A DNA stretch of 53,168 bases from Opitutales bacterium. Its GTDB lineage: Bacteria > Verrucomicrobiota > Verrucomicrobiia > Opitutales > Opitutaceae. The stretch covers positions 1-53,168 of the forward strand of contig JABITN010000204.1 in the NCBI GenBank assembly GCA_018700525.1. The letters are read 5' to 3'. Positions 43,631 to 53,041 of this stretch are shown piece by piece. How positions within the stretch are numbered: the first letter of the stretch is position 1; the number at the start of each line of letters is the position of its first letter. A program made the position numbers and the translations under genes. A model generated the notes under the pieces. The model worked only from the letters and a program-made list of their open reading frames with translations. It made no database searches and was not told the DNA's origin.

Positions 43631-43706
43631 TGGTGGAGCCAGACGGGATCGAACCGACGACCTCCTGCATGCCATGCAGGCGCTCTTCCAACTGAGCTAT
43701 GGCCCC
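43631..43706 (-). tRNA. tRNA-Ala (GGC)
   Basis: On the minus strand the acceptor stem GGGGCCA pairs with TGGCTCC (one G-U pair). The D-arm is TAGCTCAGTTGGAAGAGC, the anticodon stem CCTGC/GCAGG encloses ATGGCAT with anticodon GGC, and the T-arm is TCGGTTCGATCCCG. The discriminator is A, and CCA is encoded. Confidence 0.97.
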
Positions 43707-43821
43707 AAAACAGGCGATCAAAACGTCATCAAAAAGTATCCTTGGCAAGCGAAATTTTCGCTGATTTCAGAGATCTATTCTCGGTTCGCAATTCCGCAAA
43801 GCCTCTCAAGCTCAAATTAAT

Positions 43822-44826
43822 TTAGGTCGAACGATCATAGACCTCTAAGTCGATGATCCCTTTCAGTTCGCCCCCGCTTCGATAAGCGCGGAGATTCGCC
43901 AAAGCCCGATCCCCCGCGTCCACTCTTCGATCAGTCGTCGGACCGCCAATATGAGGCAGCAAAAGAACGTTATCCAATCCGCGAAGCGGCGAATCTTTCG
44001 ACAATGGCTCCTCTTCGTAAACATCCAAGCCAATCTGAATCCGTCCTTCCTTCGCCACGCGAGCCAGGGCTTGCTCATCAACAACAGACCCGCGACCGAC
44101 ATTAACGAAAACCCCGCTCGGCGGGATCGACCGAAGCAATTTCTCGCTAACAATTCGAAAGGTCTCTTCCGTCAATGCCTCTAATTCCACAACGACATCG
44201 TTTTCGGAAAACAAGACCTCGAGAGAATCCGCCCGCGATACGTCGAATTCATCGAATAGAGATTGAGGAACGCCCGGCGAAAAAGCACTTATTCGATCCG
44301 AAAACGGTCGAATCAAAGGGACTAGTTTCCGAGCAATCATCCCGAAACCATGAATACCGATCCGTTTTTCGAAAAGCGATTGCGTCACCGTTGACGCATC
44401 GCTCCAGTCTCCTTCGACATGCATCTTTTGCGTCCAATAACCCACTTTTCGCACGCAACCGAGAATCAACAAGAGAGCGCACTCCGAAATCGTCCTACTA
44501 ATAGAATCGCCCCAATTCGTTACCAACAAACCATTCTCGATCAGAGAACGAGAAATTACCAACCTGATTGTTCCGGTCAGATAACACACATATTTCAAAT
44601 TAGGCGCTTCATCAAGCACCTGTTTCGGCAAGGCCCGCATCCGCCAGGCCGACAGGATTATCTCCGGATTATTCTCTCCCAGGAGTCGGATCCAAGCTTC
44701 TTGATCGATTATCTCCTCAGGGTTGATCACAACGCACGGTTCCAGTAAAAAGCGGATTTTCGACATTCGCCCTTCCGGCAAAAACGTTTCTACCTCGTCC
44801 TTAGCTAAAAAGATTATATTATTCAC
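43822..44826 (-). CDS. D-isomer-specific 2-hydroxyacid dehydrogenase
   Basis: A 334-residue NAD(P)-dependent enzyme. The nucleotide-binding motif is IGIHGFGMIARKLVPLI near residue 157. The catalytic region has VFVNVGRGSVVDEQALARVA (Arg), LDVYEEEPLSKDSPL (Glu) and LLPHIGGPTTDRRVDAG (His). The family oxidises or reduces 2-hydroxyacids such as glycerate, lactate or phosphoglycerate; the substrate is not known. It is too short and lacks the ACT domain of SerA. It lies after the 148-residue membrane protein gene on the same strand, 23 bp away. Confidence 0.9.
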   Translation of the reverse strand: MNNIIFLAKDEVETFLPEGRMSKIRFLLEPCVVINPEEIIDQEAWIRLLGENNPEIILSAWRMRALPKQVLDEAPNLKYVCYLTGTIRLVISRSLIENGLLVTNWGDSISRTISECALLLILGCVRKVGYWTQKMHVEGDWSDASTVTQSLFEKRIGIHGFGMIARKLVPLIRPFSDRISAFSPGVPQSLFDEFDVSRADSLEVLFSENDVVVELEALTEETFRIVSEKLLRSIPPSGVFVNVGRGSVVDEQALARVAKEGRIQIGLDVYEEEPLSKDSPLRGLDNVLLLPHIGGPTTDRRVDAGDRALANLRAYRSGGELKGIIDLEVYDRST

Positions 44827-44849
44827 GAGACCTCGTACCCAAGTAAACC

Positions 44850-45296
44850 CTACACGGTTCCCAGCATATAGACGACTATACTGCCAACATAACTCGTTAA
44901 TCCGGAAACAAGCAGAAGCGTAGCGAACCGATAAGTACGCGTTCTCCGATTACGCCTCTCTAGCAATTGGATCAACGTATCATCAATCCCCTTGCCTTGG
45001 TAACGCGTAATCCACTGCAGATCGAAAGCCCCAAGAAGCAGACACCCAGCCGCTGACAATACAAAACAAAGCCCAGCCACCATCCCTATTTTCGAAACAA
45101 CCCCGGAGGCCGCGATGCTCGGGCCGGAAAAGCCGGTTATCGTCAGACAAATCGTTACCAAGCTCAACAATACATGAGACCTCGATTGCAAGGTCGAAAA
45201 CCCATCACTAAGATGAGAGTAAAGTTCAGGCACGCTCTCCGATCCGTGAATATCTTTCAGATGCTCAAGTTCCTCCTTCGGCTCCAGTCGCTTCAT
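44850..45296 (-). CDS. Hypothetical membrane protein with three helices
   Basis: A 148-residue protein that I do not recognise. The N-terminal 40 residues are soluble and acidic (EPKEELEHLKDIHGSESVPE). Three membrane helices follow: VLLSLVTICLTITGFSGPSI, IGMVAGLCFVLSAAGCLLLG and FATLLLVSGLTSYVGSIVVY. A basic loop (ERRNRRTRTYR) lies before the last helix. It sits between the HEAT-repeat gene and the 2-hydroxyacid dehydrogenase gene on the same strand with short gaps (34 and 23 bp), so an operon is likely. Confidence 0.75.
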   Translation of the reverse strand: MKRLEPKEELEHLKDIHGSESVPELYSHLSDGFSTLQSRSHVLLSLVTICLTITGFSGPSIAASGVVSKIGMVAGLCFVLSAAGCLLLGAFDLQWITRYQGKGIDDTLIQLLERRNRRTRTYRFATLLLVSGLTSYVGSIVVYMLGTV

Positions 45297-45330
45297 AGAC
45301 CTAATCCATTCTCGCTATTTCACCTATGGT

Positions 45331-46797
45331 TCAAAGCTGCTTAACCTTAGTTTGGAGCGAATCGGATCCCACCGTAGGGGCCAGTTTTTTGAGCAACGAA
45401 ACCATCAGACGACGAGAATCGCCTTCCGCTCCTTCGGCAATTTTCAGCAAATGCTCCAAATCATTTTGCGTAGCAATAGGAGGAAGCGCCCTGAGCGCGC
45501 TCTTTACCAGCGCCTCATCGTCGCCCGCGACCAATCCAAGCAACAGGGATTTCGCTTGAGGAATATTCCGATAAGCCAATAACTCCAATGCGGATTCCAC
45601 TTCATCTTTCGACTCGGAACGCAGCATATCCGCCAGGCGCTGATCCATCTTTTCCGACTGCAGTCTTCCGATCGACGAAGCCGCCTGTATCCTCAAAACC
45701 TTATCGCCCTTCCCATACGCGGTGATTAACAGATCAACCGATAACGAGGAACCCCAATGACCAAGAGCTTCCAAGGCCAGCACCATCAACCCCTCATCGC
45801 CGCTATCGAAAGCTCGGATTGCTATTCGCTCAGCCGACTCCCTATCAATCGAAGCCAAACCGGATACTAAAACCCCCAATTCGGCACTATCCATATCCTT
45901 CGAGCCCTCGACCACAGCATCTCGAAATGCCGCTTCGTCGCTAGCAAGTCCCGCTCGGATCGCGATTGATCGCATGTCGCGATCCTCATCAGCCAAACCC
46001 GAACGCAAAGCTTCCAAGACTTCAGATCCGCCTTGCTTAAGCAAACGACGAAGAGCAGCTCGGCGTATCGCAACATCCGACCCGTTCTCGAAGAGCGTTT
46101 TCAGTATCACAGAATCCTCGGAACCAATTGCCAGAATACTCCGTTCAAGCGCCTGAACCAGTCCGTCGTCCGCAATCTGTCCGTATTGAAAGATCAACAA
46201 CGATTGCGCCCGCTCACCGCCAGCCCTACCCAAGGCCTGGGCAGCTTCAATAGCGATTCCAGTATCCGCACCTTCAAGACTCTTCCCAATCAAGCTGATC
46301 GATGCAGCATCGCCCCGCTTTCCCAACGAGCGGATCAAATCCTTCTGTCCCGCAACGCCTGCTTTCGTAAAAGCCTTTATCAAAACACTGGTAGCTCGCG
46401 ATCCCTCGATCGACTCCAATGCCTTTCGGGCATTCTCAGCCAAAAGAACGTCACTCCCTAGCATAATTCGATTGAGCGAAGAGACAGCCTGATTCGAACC
46501 GACCAGAGCCAATTGACGGAGCATATATTTTTTCGCTTCTCGAGAAACACTGCTGTTACGCAAGCCGTAGAGTAAATCGCCGTTAATTTTGGCGACGCCA
46601 CGAGAAACGTTCGGAGCGGACGCTTTTGCGACCAGCATCTCCAAGCCTCGGCGGGCAGCGTATTGAGTTTCCAGATCGGGGCTCTTGAATTGCTCAGCTA
46701 AAACTATCAGTTCGCTTCGATATTCGCTAGCCAGCGCAACCGATGAAAACGTTGAAATGGCTATGACGAGAAATTGCTTTTTAAAAGAAATCTTCAT
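45331..46797 (-). CDS. Exported HEAT-repeat protein
   Basis: The ATG at 46797 opens a signal peptide (MKISFKKQFLVIAISTFSSVALA), giving 488 residues. The rest is a run of about ten HEAT/PBS-lyase-like repeats of about 30 residues, e.g. ALVGSNQAVSSLNRIMLGSD, LGKRGDAASISLIGKSLEGA and LGHWGSSLSVDLLITAYGKG. Such solenoids bind other proteins; in Verrucomicrobia and Planctomycetes exported forms are frequent and uncharacterised. No catalytic motif is seen. It follows the Gfo/Idh/MocA gene after 40 bp. Confidence 0.87.
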   Translation of the reverse strand: MKISFKKQFLVIAISTFSSVALASEYRSELIVLAEQFKSPDLETQYAARRGLEMLVAKASAPNVSRGVAKINGDLLYGLRNSSVSREAKKYMLRQLALVGSNQAVSSLNRIMLGSDVLLAENARKALESIEGSRATSVLIKAFTKAGVAGQKDLIRSLGKRGDAASISLIGKSLEGADTGIAIEAAQALGRAGGERAQSLLIFQYGQIADDGLVQALERSILAIGSEDSVILKTLFENGSDVAIRRAALRRLLKQGGSEVLEALRSGLADEDRDMRSIAIRAGLASDEAAFRDAVVEGSKDMDSAELGVLVSGLASIDRESAERIAIRAFDSGDEGLMVLALEALGHWGSSLSVDLLITAYGKGDKVLRIQAASSIGRLQSEKMDQRLADMLRSESKDEVESALELLAYRNIPQAKSLLLGLVAGDDEALVKSALRALPPIATQNDLEHLLKIAEGAEGDSRRLMVSLLKKLAPTVGSDSLQTKVKQL

Positions 46798-46837
46798 TCG
46801 AAAAATATTAGGTATATTGAAAATCGTAGACACGGCC

Positions 46838-48112
46838 TCAACCGAGCAACCCATACGGCGCCCTTCTTGGGCGACTCATCCATTTGGCAGCGCTGGCATC
46901 ACCAACGATTTGCTCGCTGACAGGATCCCAATATATAGGCCGACCCAAGCGTTCCGAAATTCCCGACAACTGGCAGATCGTCGCCGACCGATGACCGATA
47001 TTAACATTGCAAATCGGTTGCTTGCGGGTGCGGATCGCATTGAGCCAATCTGCGCGATGGTCGCTCGATTCGTACAGGCGAATATCGCTCGTTTTCAAAA
47101 CCACGTTTTTCAGTGAAGGCGATTTGGTTTCGAATTTATCTCCACGACTCACCATCACTTCGCCATCGTCCCCCACAAAGTGAATCATCGCCCCTTCTCT
47201 ACTATAGCCCCGAGTCACTTTCACGCCATCGTCGTAGACGTAATACTGCTTTTCCGTACCTTCGTATCCTTTCGGAACAAACTCGACTGGGCCGGATTCG
47301 TCCCTGCCCAAAGCCCACTGGATAATGTCGTAATGATGAGCTCCCCAGTCGCCATTCTTGCGCGAACCGTAATCCCAAAAACTGCGCCAACCTCCTCCAT
47401 AGTCGCCTTTCACACGCTCTATATTATAAGGCTCCCAAGGAGCTGGACCAAGCCAACGATCGTAATTGAAGCCAGCAGGAATCGGTTGCGCTGGATATTG
47501 CGAAGGCGCCGGAAATTCTCCCAAACGTGCCGATACCGTACGCACCTTGCCAATATACCCATTCAAGACCAGCTCGGCCGCCTTGCGGAATGACGCATTC
47601 GAACGCTGCTGAGAACCGACCTGTAAAACGCTACCGTATCGGTGAAGCGTCTCACGCATCACCTTGCCCTCTTCAATCGTAAGCGTCATCGGCTTTTCGA
47701 CGTAGACGTCCTTGCCGTTTTTCATCGCTTCGATCGAGATCTGGGCGTGCCAGTGATCAGGCGTGCCTACGACAACCGCATCGATATCCGAGCGAGCGCA
47801 AAGCTCCTCGTAATATTCATAAGTTGGGCATGTCTTGCCTGTCTTAGCCTTAACTTCGGCCAGCGCCAAATCGAGTTTGCGCTGATCGACATCGCACAAA
47901 GCTACCACTTCCACCGAATCTCGACCGAGGTGATACTGGCGGTGGCCTTTCATGATCTTGCCATGGCCGATCAATCCAATAGTGATACGGCTATTGGGCC
48001 CAGTCTTCCCACCGCGGCCAAGAACCGATGATGAAAGAAACATAGGCGCCGAAACAGCGACTGCAGCCTTGAGCGATTTTTTTATCGCAGAGCGACGAGT
48101 GAGGTTTTTCAT
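46838..48112 (-). CDS. Tat-exported Gfo/Idh/MocA-family oxidoreductase
   Basis: The ATG at 48112 gives 424 residues beginning MKNLTRRSAIKKSLKAAVAV, a twin-arginine-type signal. The Rossmann part starts ITIGLIGHGKIMKGHRQYHL and has VVGTPDHWHAQISIEAMKNG and DVYVEKPMTLTIEE, where EKP is the family's catalytic-site motif. The C-terminal part includes WLGPAPWEPYNIERVKGDYG and GRDESGPVEFVPKGYEGTEK, typical of the exported Planctomycetes/Verrucomicrobia subgroup. Substrates in this family are sugars and their derivatives. It lies downstream of the ExbB/D/TonB operon with a 72-bp gap. Confidence 0.93.
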   Translation of the reverse strand: MKNLTRRSAIKKSLKAAVAVSAPMFLSSSVLGRGGKTGPNSRITIGLIGHGKIMKGHRQYHLGRDSVEVVALCDVDQRKLDLALAEVKAKTGKTCPTYEYYEELCARSDIDAVVVGTPDHWHAQISIEAMKNGKDVYVEKPMTLTIEEGKVMRETLHRYGSVLQVGSQQRSNASFRKAAELVLNGYIGKVRTVSARLGEFPAPSQYPAQPIPAGFNYDRWLGPAPWEPYNIERVKGDYGGGWRSFWDYGSRKNGDWGAHHYDIIQWALGRDESGPVEFVPKGYEGTEKQYYVYDDGVKVTRGYSREGAMIHFVGDDGEVMVSRGDKFETKSPSLKNVVLKTSDIRLYESSDHRADWLNAIRTRKQPICNVNIGHRSATICQLSGISERLGRPIYWDPVSEQIVGDASAAKWMSRPRRAPYGLLG

Positions 48113-48184
48113 AATTAGACGAGGATTAAAAAAACGATCAAGGCTATGGACAATCTCGAATGATAGCAACCCAGATGGCGTAAA

Positions 48185-48946
48185 TTATTCGATTTGATTA
48201 ATCGTCATGGTCAGAGATTCGGCTCCGGTCAATCCAGGAGGGCTCCCGTATCTTTTCAAACGACGCAATCCCTCAATCACTTTCCGATCGAATACAGCAT
48301 CCCCGCTACCCGAGATGATGATCGCCCCGGATAGCCCTCCATTGGGAGCGAGGTTAAACTGAACTTTTGTCCGCAGCGGTTTAGCGGTCATTGGATGCGC
48401 TTCGATTGCCTGCAAAATCGCTTGTTTCAAACTCGCAAAGTAATCCGAGAGGGCATCCTGGTTCACGTTGCTGAGCTCGTTCCACTCAGTCGACGGCATT
48501 GAGATCTCGCTCGGCTGAGGCAGATTCTTTTTTAGGCGATCGATTTCATTACTAAGGTCGATGCGTTTGGGCGGCTGGCGCTTGGGGATCTTTTGCGGCT
48601 CGATTGGAGTTTCTTTGATGAAGTCTTTGTAACTCGTCGGCTTGGGCTTAGGCTTCGATTCAATCTCCACCGGAATGACCAACTCCGGTTCCTGCTCGGC
48701 CGGCGGCTCGATTGCCTCCGGAATTACTGGCGGAAGATCCGGGATATCTGGTATCTCAAATGGATCCGAAGTGTATTCGATTGTAGGCTCCTCCGGTTCT
48801 GCAGCAGACGGAGGTGCGGATAAGATAAATATCAGCTCTTCCGGCGGCTTATCCGGATTGACCATCGATTTGATTAAGAAAAAGACCACGACCGCGAAAT
48901 GAATACTCGCGGAAAAAATTAGCGGTCCTTTTTGGTCGAAATACAT
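48185..48946 (-). CDS. TonB/TolA-like energy transducer
   Basis: A 253-residue protein with one N-terminal membrane helix (LIFSASIHFAVVVFFLIKSM). A long Pro/Glu-rich periplasmic spacer follows (IPDIPDLPPVIPEAIEPPAE; VEIESKPKPKPTSYKDFIKE). The C-terminal domain of TonB/TolA type is PMTAKPLRTKVQFNLAPNGG then LSGAIIISGSGDAVFDRKVI. It follows exbD by 26 bp. Either TonB (receptor energising) or TolA (cell-envelope integrity) is possible. Neither tolB nor pal lies next to it, which slightly favours a TonB role. Confidence 0.82.
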   Translation of the reverse strand: MYFDQKGPLIFSASIHFAVVVFFLIKSMVNPDKPPEELIFILSAPPSAAEPEEPTIEYTSDPFEIPDIPDLPPVIPEAIEPPAEQEPELVIPVEIESKPKPKPTSYKDFIKETPIEPQKIPKRQPPKRIDLSNEIDRLKKNLPQPSEISMPSTEWNELSNVNQDALSDYFASLKQAILQAIEAHPMTAKPLRTKVQFNLAPNGGLSGAIIISGSGDAVFDRKVIEGLRRLKRYGSPPGLTGAESLTMTINQIE

Positions 48947-48972
48947 GGCTCGATCTAACGCGCTCTACAAGA

Positions 48973-49392
48973 TCACTCGTCTTCCGGACGCGTCACTATG
49001 TTGAACTTTTGCAATCTATACCGCTTCATCAAATCAATCAAGGTGACGAAGCTTTGCATCGGTGAATCGCCATTGGTCCGAATCGCCATAACCGGCGGAT
49101 CGCTCATCTCCCCGTAACGCTTCAGTTCGCTTTCCAGCTCAACCATGCCAACCTTATTATTATCGATCTGGTAGCCTTCGGAGGTCACCAGCAGGTCGAC
49201 CGAATCTTGCGGGTCGCTAGACTGGTTTTGGTCCGACGTAGGCAAATCCATCTCAAGCATCTGCTCCTTTTCAATAAGCGGCGTGCTGATCATGAATATA
49301 ATGAGCAGCGCGAAACCCAGATCGATCAGAGCAGTCACATTGAGCTCCGAGTTCGGTTGTAAGGGCTTCTTCCTGTGAAACGATCTAGCCAT
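48973..49392 (-). CDS. ExbD/TolR-family protein (second copy)
   Basis: A 139-residue inner-membrane protein. The start MARSFHRKKPLQPNSELNVT precedes the membrane helix ALIDLGFALLIIFMISTPLI, whose Asp is the coupling residue. The periplasmic part (LEMDLPTSDQNQSSDPQDSV to the end) is TolR/ExbD-like. It lies 9 bp after the exbB-type gene and before the tonB-like gene. It differs clearly from the copy at 18 kb, which has an AT-rich tail fragment and no transducer next to it. Confidence 0.9.
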   Translation of the reverse strand: MARSFHRKKPLQPNSELNVTALIDLGFALLIIFMISTPLIEKEQMLEMDLPTSDQNQSSDPQDSVDLLVTSEGYQIDNNKVGMVELESELKRYGEMSDPPVMAIRTNGDSPMQSFVTLIDLMKRYRLQKFNIVTRPEDE

Positions 49393-49401
49393 CCCAATCC
49401 C

Positions 49402-50103
49402 CTATCGGCTTTCCAGCTCGATCATATCCGCCAACGCGCTGGCGAAATTTTCTAGTTCCGTCACCAAAACTTTGTTACGCGACAACAGATAGTTGTAGCC
49501 GAAAACCGACGGAATAGCTACGCACAAACCCGCCACTGTCGTCAGCAAAGCCCCCGAAACCCCTGGAGCCAAATTTTGAAGCGAGGCACTGGCCTGCAAC
49601 CCTACTGCTCCAAATGCATCCATCACCCCCCAAACCGTTCCGAGCAAGCCGAAAAACGGCGCTCCCGATACGATCGTAGCGAGAAAGATCATACTCGATT
49701 CATAGTTTAAAGTTTTGTTCGCCAAAGCCCGCTGCAAAGCATTCTCGACATGCTCGACGCGAGCGGCTCGCAACTGCTCCATGCTTTCGCCCGCCTTTGG
49801 TTCGATCCGGTTGTAAGCGTCAATGGCATCCGAGTAAAGCGCCGCATAGGGCACGCTCTTCGGTGCCTTGAACGTCGCCGGCACTTCGAGAATCGAGCTC
49901 AGTCGATGCAGCGATTGCTCGAAGCCGAGATTAAATAATCGCACCCGCTTTAATTCCCAATACTTTCCCAACATGATCGCCCATGCGCAAACGCTGAAAA
50001 ACGCCAATGCGACAATGATGACCCTGCCAGCGGTATTGCTCTGGCTGAAATACGTAAAAACACTTGGACCGCCGGACGCGGCGAAAAGAGAAAATAAAAC
50101 CAT
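49402..50103 (-). CDS. ExbB/TolQ-family proton channel protein (second copy)
   Basis: A 233-residue inner-membrane protein, longer than the copy at 18 kb (185). The N-terminal helix is GRVIIVALAFFSVCAWAIML. The two conserved helices are in IVSGAPFFGLLGTVWGVMDA and NLAPGVSGALLTTVAGLCVA. With exbD and the transducer it forms an ExbB-ExbD-TonB (or TolQ-TolR-TolA) operon. The promoter should lie in the 196-bp region shared with the divergent PfkB-family gene. Confidence 0.92.
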   Translation of the reverse strand: MVLFSLFAASGGPSVFTYFSQSNTAGRVIIVALAFFSVCAWAIMLGKYWELKRVRLFNLGFEQSLHRLSSILEVPATFKAPKSVPYAALYSDAIDAYNRIEPKAGESMEQLRAARVEHVENALQRALANKTLNYESSMIFLATIVSGAPFFGLLGTVWGVMDAFGAVGLQASASLQNLAPGVSGALLTTVAGLCVAIPSVFGYNYLLSRNKVLVTELENFASALADMIELESR

Positions 50104-50299
50104 TGAAACCGGGATATTACGTTAGAAGACGACAGGTCGCTGAAACCCTAACTCTTTGAAACGAAGCAGCCGCTTGCGTTCAATCTATTTTCGCCTAATC
50201 GCAGGAAAAATCCACGCTTGATCGATTAGGGTACGAAATACGATTGCTCTGCCCCCCAACCTCCCTCTTATTCCCAATCTTTAACTCTCCTCTCCACTT

Positions 50300-51412
50300 A
50301 TGGACTACATACAGCGCGCCCTTAAAGAACTGCAGGACAAACGAGGCAACCAATCGGACAAGCATACGCTCGTCGGATTGGATGGATTCGTGGATACGAT
50401 TATCCATCTCGTCGCCAAACGACACGGTCCGAGCGACGATTTCACTCGTATTGACACGATCGAAGAATTCGGAAACCGCATCCTTGGAGCTGCCGGAAAA
50501 AGCGCGAATATCGAGATGTTCCCCAAGATGGAAAAACTCGGCGGCAATGGACCCATTATGGCCAACGCCCTTTGGGCCGCTGGATTCCCGCTGACCTACA
50601 TCGGCGCTCTCGGTAAACACGCAGTGCTTCCTGTATTCAAGGAATTTGCAGAAAAGACCAACGCGATTACTATCTCTGACCCAGGACTGACCAGCGCCCT
50701 CGAGTTCAACGACGGTAAAATCATGATGGGCATCACCAACACCCTCGAAGCCGTCACCTACGAGGCCATTATCGAAACCATGGGCCAAGGCGTCTTCTTC
50801 GATACGCTCTCCCGCTCAAGTTTGGTCGCGCTGGTCAACTGGACGATGATCCCGAACATGACCGCCATCTTCCAAGCGCTCACCGATCGAGTCCTGCCAA
50901 GTCTACCGCCCAAAGACGGCGGACGTACCTTCTTTTTCGACCTCGCCGATCCTGAAAAGCGATCCGAGAGCGAACTTATAGAGGCCCTACACGCCATCGC
51001 CAAATTCCAAAACTTCGGTAACGTCACCCTCGGCTTAAACCTGAAGGAAGGCCAACAGGTCAACGAAGCATTCAATCTTGGCGAAGGCGCAGACGATCCA
51101 GATTCACTCAAACGACTGGCTACGAAAATTCGCCGTAAACTTAAAATCGGCACCGTCATTGTCCACCCAACTCGCCGAGCCGCTTGCGCGACTAAGGATG
51201 GCGAATGGTGCGTCGAAGGACCTTACTTCGAAAATCCCGTCATCACGACCGGAGCTGGCGATCACTTCAACGCAGGTTTTTCAACCGGACAACAACTCGG
51301 TCTTTCACCCGAAGCATGCCTCACAGTAGGCGTCTCATTCTCTGGCTTCTACGTCCGAACAGCCAAAAGTCCAAACCTCAACGACATCGACAGTTTTCTC
51401 AAAAACTGGTAA
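50300..51412 (+). CDS. PfkB-family carbohydrate kinase
   Basis: A 370-residue cytosolic kinase. The family's substrate-binding Gly pair is in KLGGNGPIMANALWAAGFPL near residue 80, and the ATP/anion-hole signature TTGAGDHFNAGFSTGQQLGL lies near residue 319 with the catalytic Asp in GAGD. The N-terminus (TLVGLDGFVDTIIHLVAKRH) is longer than in ribokinase. The sugar phosphorylated is not clear. It ends 10 bp before tmk, suggesting an operon. Confidence 0.9.
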   Translation: MDYIQRALKELQDKRGNQSDKHTLVGLDGFVDTIIHLVAKRHGPSDDFTRIDTIEEFGNRILGAAGKSANIEMFPKMEKLGGNGPIMANALWAAGFPLTYIGALGKHAVLPVFKEFAEKTNAITISDPGLTSALEFNDGKIMMGITNTLEAVTYEAIIETMGQGVFFDTLSRSSLVALVNWTMIPNMTAIFQALTDRVLPSLPPKDGGRTFFFDLADPEKRSESELIEALHAIAKFQNFGNVTLGLNLKEGQQVNEAFNLGEGADDPDSLKRLATKIRRKLKIGTVIVHPTRRAACATKDGEWCVEGPYFENPVITTGAGDHFNAGFSTGQQLGLSPEACLTVGVSFSGFYVRTAKSPNLNDIDSFLKNW

Positions 51413-51422
51413 GCTAATTCCC

Positions 51423-52067
51423 ATGACTAAAGCCGACTCCTTTACCGGAAAGCTGTTTACCTTCGAAGGATCTGAAGGCAGCGGAAAATCGACTCAAATA
51501 GAGCTTCTAGCCGGGGAACTCGAAGGTATGGGCCACGAGGTCATCGTCACCCGCGAACCCGGAGGTACGGAAATCGGCGAGGAAATTCGCCATCTCCTAA
51601 TCCACAATTCCGCTGGAGCCGACATGACCCCCGAAGCGGAGCTCCTTCTCTTTGCCGCAGCGCGAGCTCAACTGGTCCGCCAGTTAATTATCCCCGGCCT
51701 CGAATCGGGAAAGATCATCCTTTGCGACCGGTTCCTCGATTCGACTACCGTCTACCAAGGAGCCGCCCGAAGTATATCCACCGATCCGGTTAGTTACATC
51801 AACCAATTCGCCGCAGCGGCGATCACGCCTGACCTCACCTTCATTCTCGACGTACCGGCCGAAGAATCGATTGCCCGCGTCAAACGCCGCGTCAACGATC
51901 TGCCCGATCGGATGGAACAAGAAAACGTAGAGTTTTACAAAAAGGTACGTGAAGGCTATCTCCTCCTAGCCCGCTCCATGCCCAACCGATTTCACGTAGT
52001 CGATGGCACTAGAAAACTGAAAGTGAACCAAGAGGACATCCTCAAAACAGTACTCGAGCATCTCTAA
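51423..52067 (+). CDS. tmk: Thymidylate kinase
   Basis: A 214-residue enzyme that phosphorylates dTMP to dTDP. The P-loop is FEGSEGSGKSTQIELLAGEL near residues 14-33. TREPGGTEIGEEIRHLLI is the dTMP-binding/DR-like motif region. LCDRFLDSTTVYQGAAR carries the DR motif, and the LID region is VKRRVNDLPDRMEQENVEF. Length is usual. It sits 35 bp before the delta-prime gene, the well-known tmk-holB arrangement. Confidence 0.96.
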   Translation: MTKADSFTGKLFTFEGSEGSGKSTQIELLAGELEGMGHEVIVTREPGGTEIGEEIRHLLIHNSAGADMTPEAELLLFAAARAQLVRQLIIPGLESGKIILCDRFLDSTTVYQGAARSISTDPVSYINQFAAAAITPDLTFILDVPAEESIARVKRRVNDLPDRMEQENVEFYKKVREGYLLLARSMPNRFHVVDGTRKLKVNQEDILKTVLEHL

Positions 52068-52102
52068 CGCGAGTCCATCGCCAAGCTCTCGAAAACCAAA
52101 CT

Positions 52103-53041
52103 GTGCCCACCACTCTCTCAGAACAATCTCCTTCTCAGCTCGTCGATCGCGCTATCCAGGAAAACCGACTCGCCCACGCTCTGCTAATTCATGGCCAGAA
52201 TTTAAAGCAAGTCGAAGAATTCGCTCGCGAGCTCGCCTGCAAGCTCATGAAAATCGACCTGTCGGAGAATCTGGAAGAAGCGCTCGTCCGCCATCCCGAC
52301 GTATTTTTTCTACGCCCATCGAAGAAATCGCGCATCATTTCCGTTGCCGACACTAGGGAACTGATCCGCAAGATCCAGCACTCCCCACAGCGCGGCGACC
52401 GAAAAGTCGCCTTCATCTTCGAAGTAGATCGCCTCAACGCCAGTGCGGCCAACGCCTTCTTGAAGACCTTAGAAGAACCGCCGCTAAACACGACCATTCT
52501 CCTGCTCACTACCCGACCGCACTCACTTCTCGCTACGATCCGCAGCCGTTGCCAACTATTCCGCCTGCCCACTTCCGTGCAAACCTTCGACGACGAGCGA
52601 GCAATCGCCTGGCTCGACAGCTATCGGGCTTGGCTATCCGACCTGCTTGAAAAACGCCCAGGAGGCAAAGCAAGCGTACCGAGCTACGTGATAGGACTCT
52701 ACGGACTGGTCGAACGTTTTCGCCACACCATCGAATCCATCACCAAGGAAACGTGGAAAACACTTTCGAAACAGCTGCCCGACGACCTCGCCGATGACGA
52801 ACGTATCGCCATGGAGTCGCGAATCAGCATCTCGCTTCGCCAAGATTTTCTAGCCGCCATCGAAACCACCACCGAAGATTTCGCAAGAGGCATTCTACCA
52901 GAACATCCAGACGCAGCAAACAAGCTCGTCGACTCCGTGCAAGTGCTTGAAGATGCGACCGGCCTACTACGCCTCAACATGAAAGCCGAAGCCATGCTCG
53001 AGTCGTTCCTCCTTCAGTCACTGAGGATCTGGTCTAGCTAG
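52103..53041 (+). CDS. holB: DNA polymerase III delta-prime subunit
   Basis: A 312-residue AAA+ clamp-loader subunit, starting at a GTG. Recognisable parts are RLAHALLIHGQNLKQVEEFA, VADTRELIRKIQHSPQRGDR, KVAFIFEVDRLNASAANAFL and KTLEEPPLNTTILLLTTRPH, then SLLATIRSRCQLFRLP with the SRC motif. The P-loop position (HGQNLKQVEE) is degenerate, as is usual in delta-prime, which does not bind ATP. The C-terminal half is diverged. The remaining 127 bp to the right edge hold no visible gene. Confidence 0.88.
   Translation: MPTTLSEQSPSQLVDRAIQENRLAHALLIHGQNLKQVEEFARELACKLMKIDLSENLEEALVRHPDVFFLRPSKKSRIISVADTRELIRKIQHSPQRGDRKVAFIFEVDRLNASAANAFLKTLEEPPLNTTILLLTTRPHSLLATIRSRCQLFRLPTSVQTFDDERAIAWLDSYRAWLSDLLEKRPGGKASVPSYVIGLYGLVERFRHTIESITKETWKTLSKQLPDDLADDERIAMESRISISLRQDFLAAIETTTEDFARGILPEHPDAANKLVDSVQVLEDATGLLRLNMKAEAMLESFLLQSLRIWSS

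Noticed and set aside
43512-43748. 78-codon minus-strand frame over tRNA-Ala (AIAQLEERLHGMQEVVGSIP)
   Set aside because: Translation through a tRNA gene; the same artefact.
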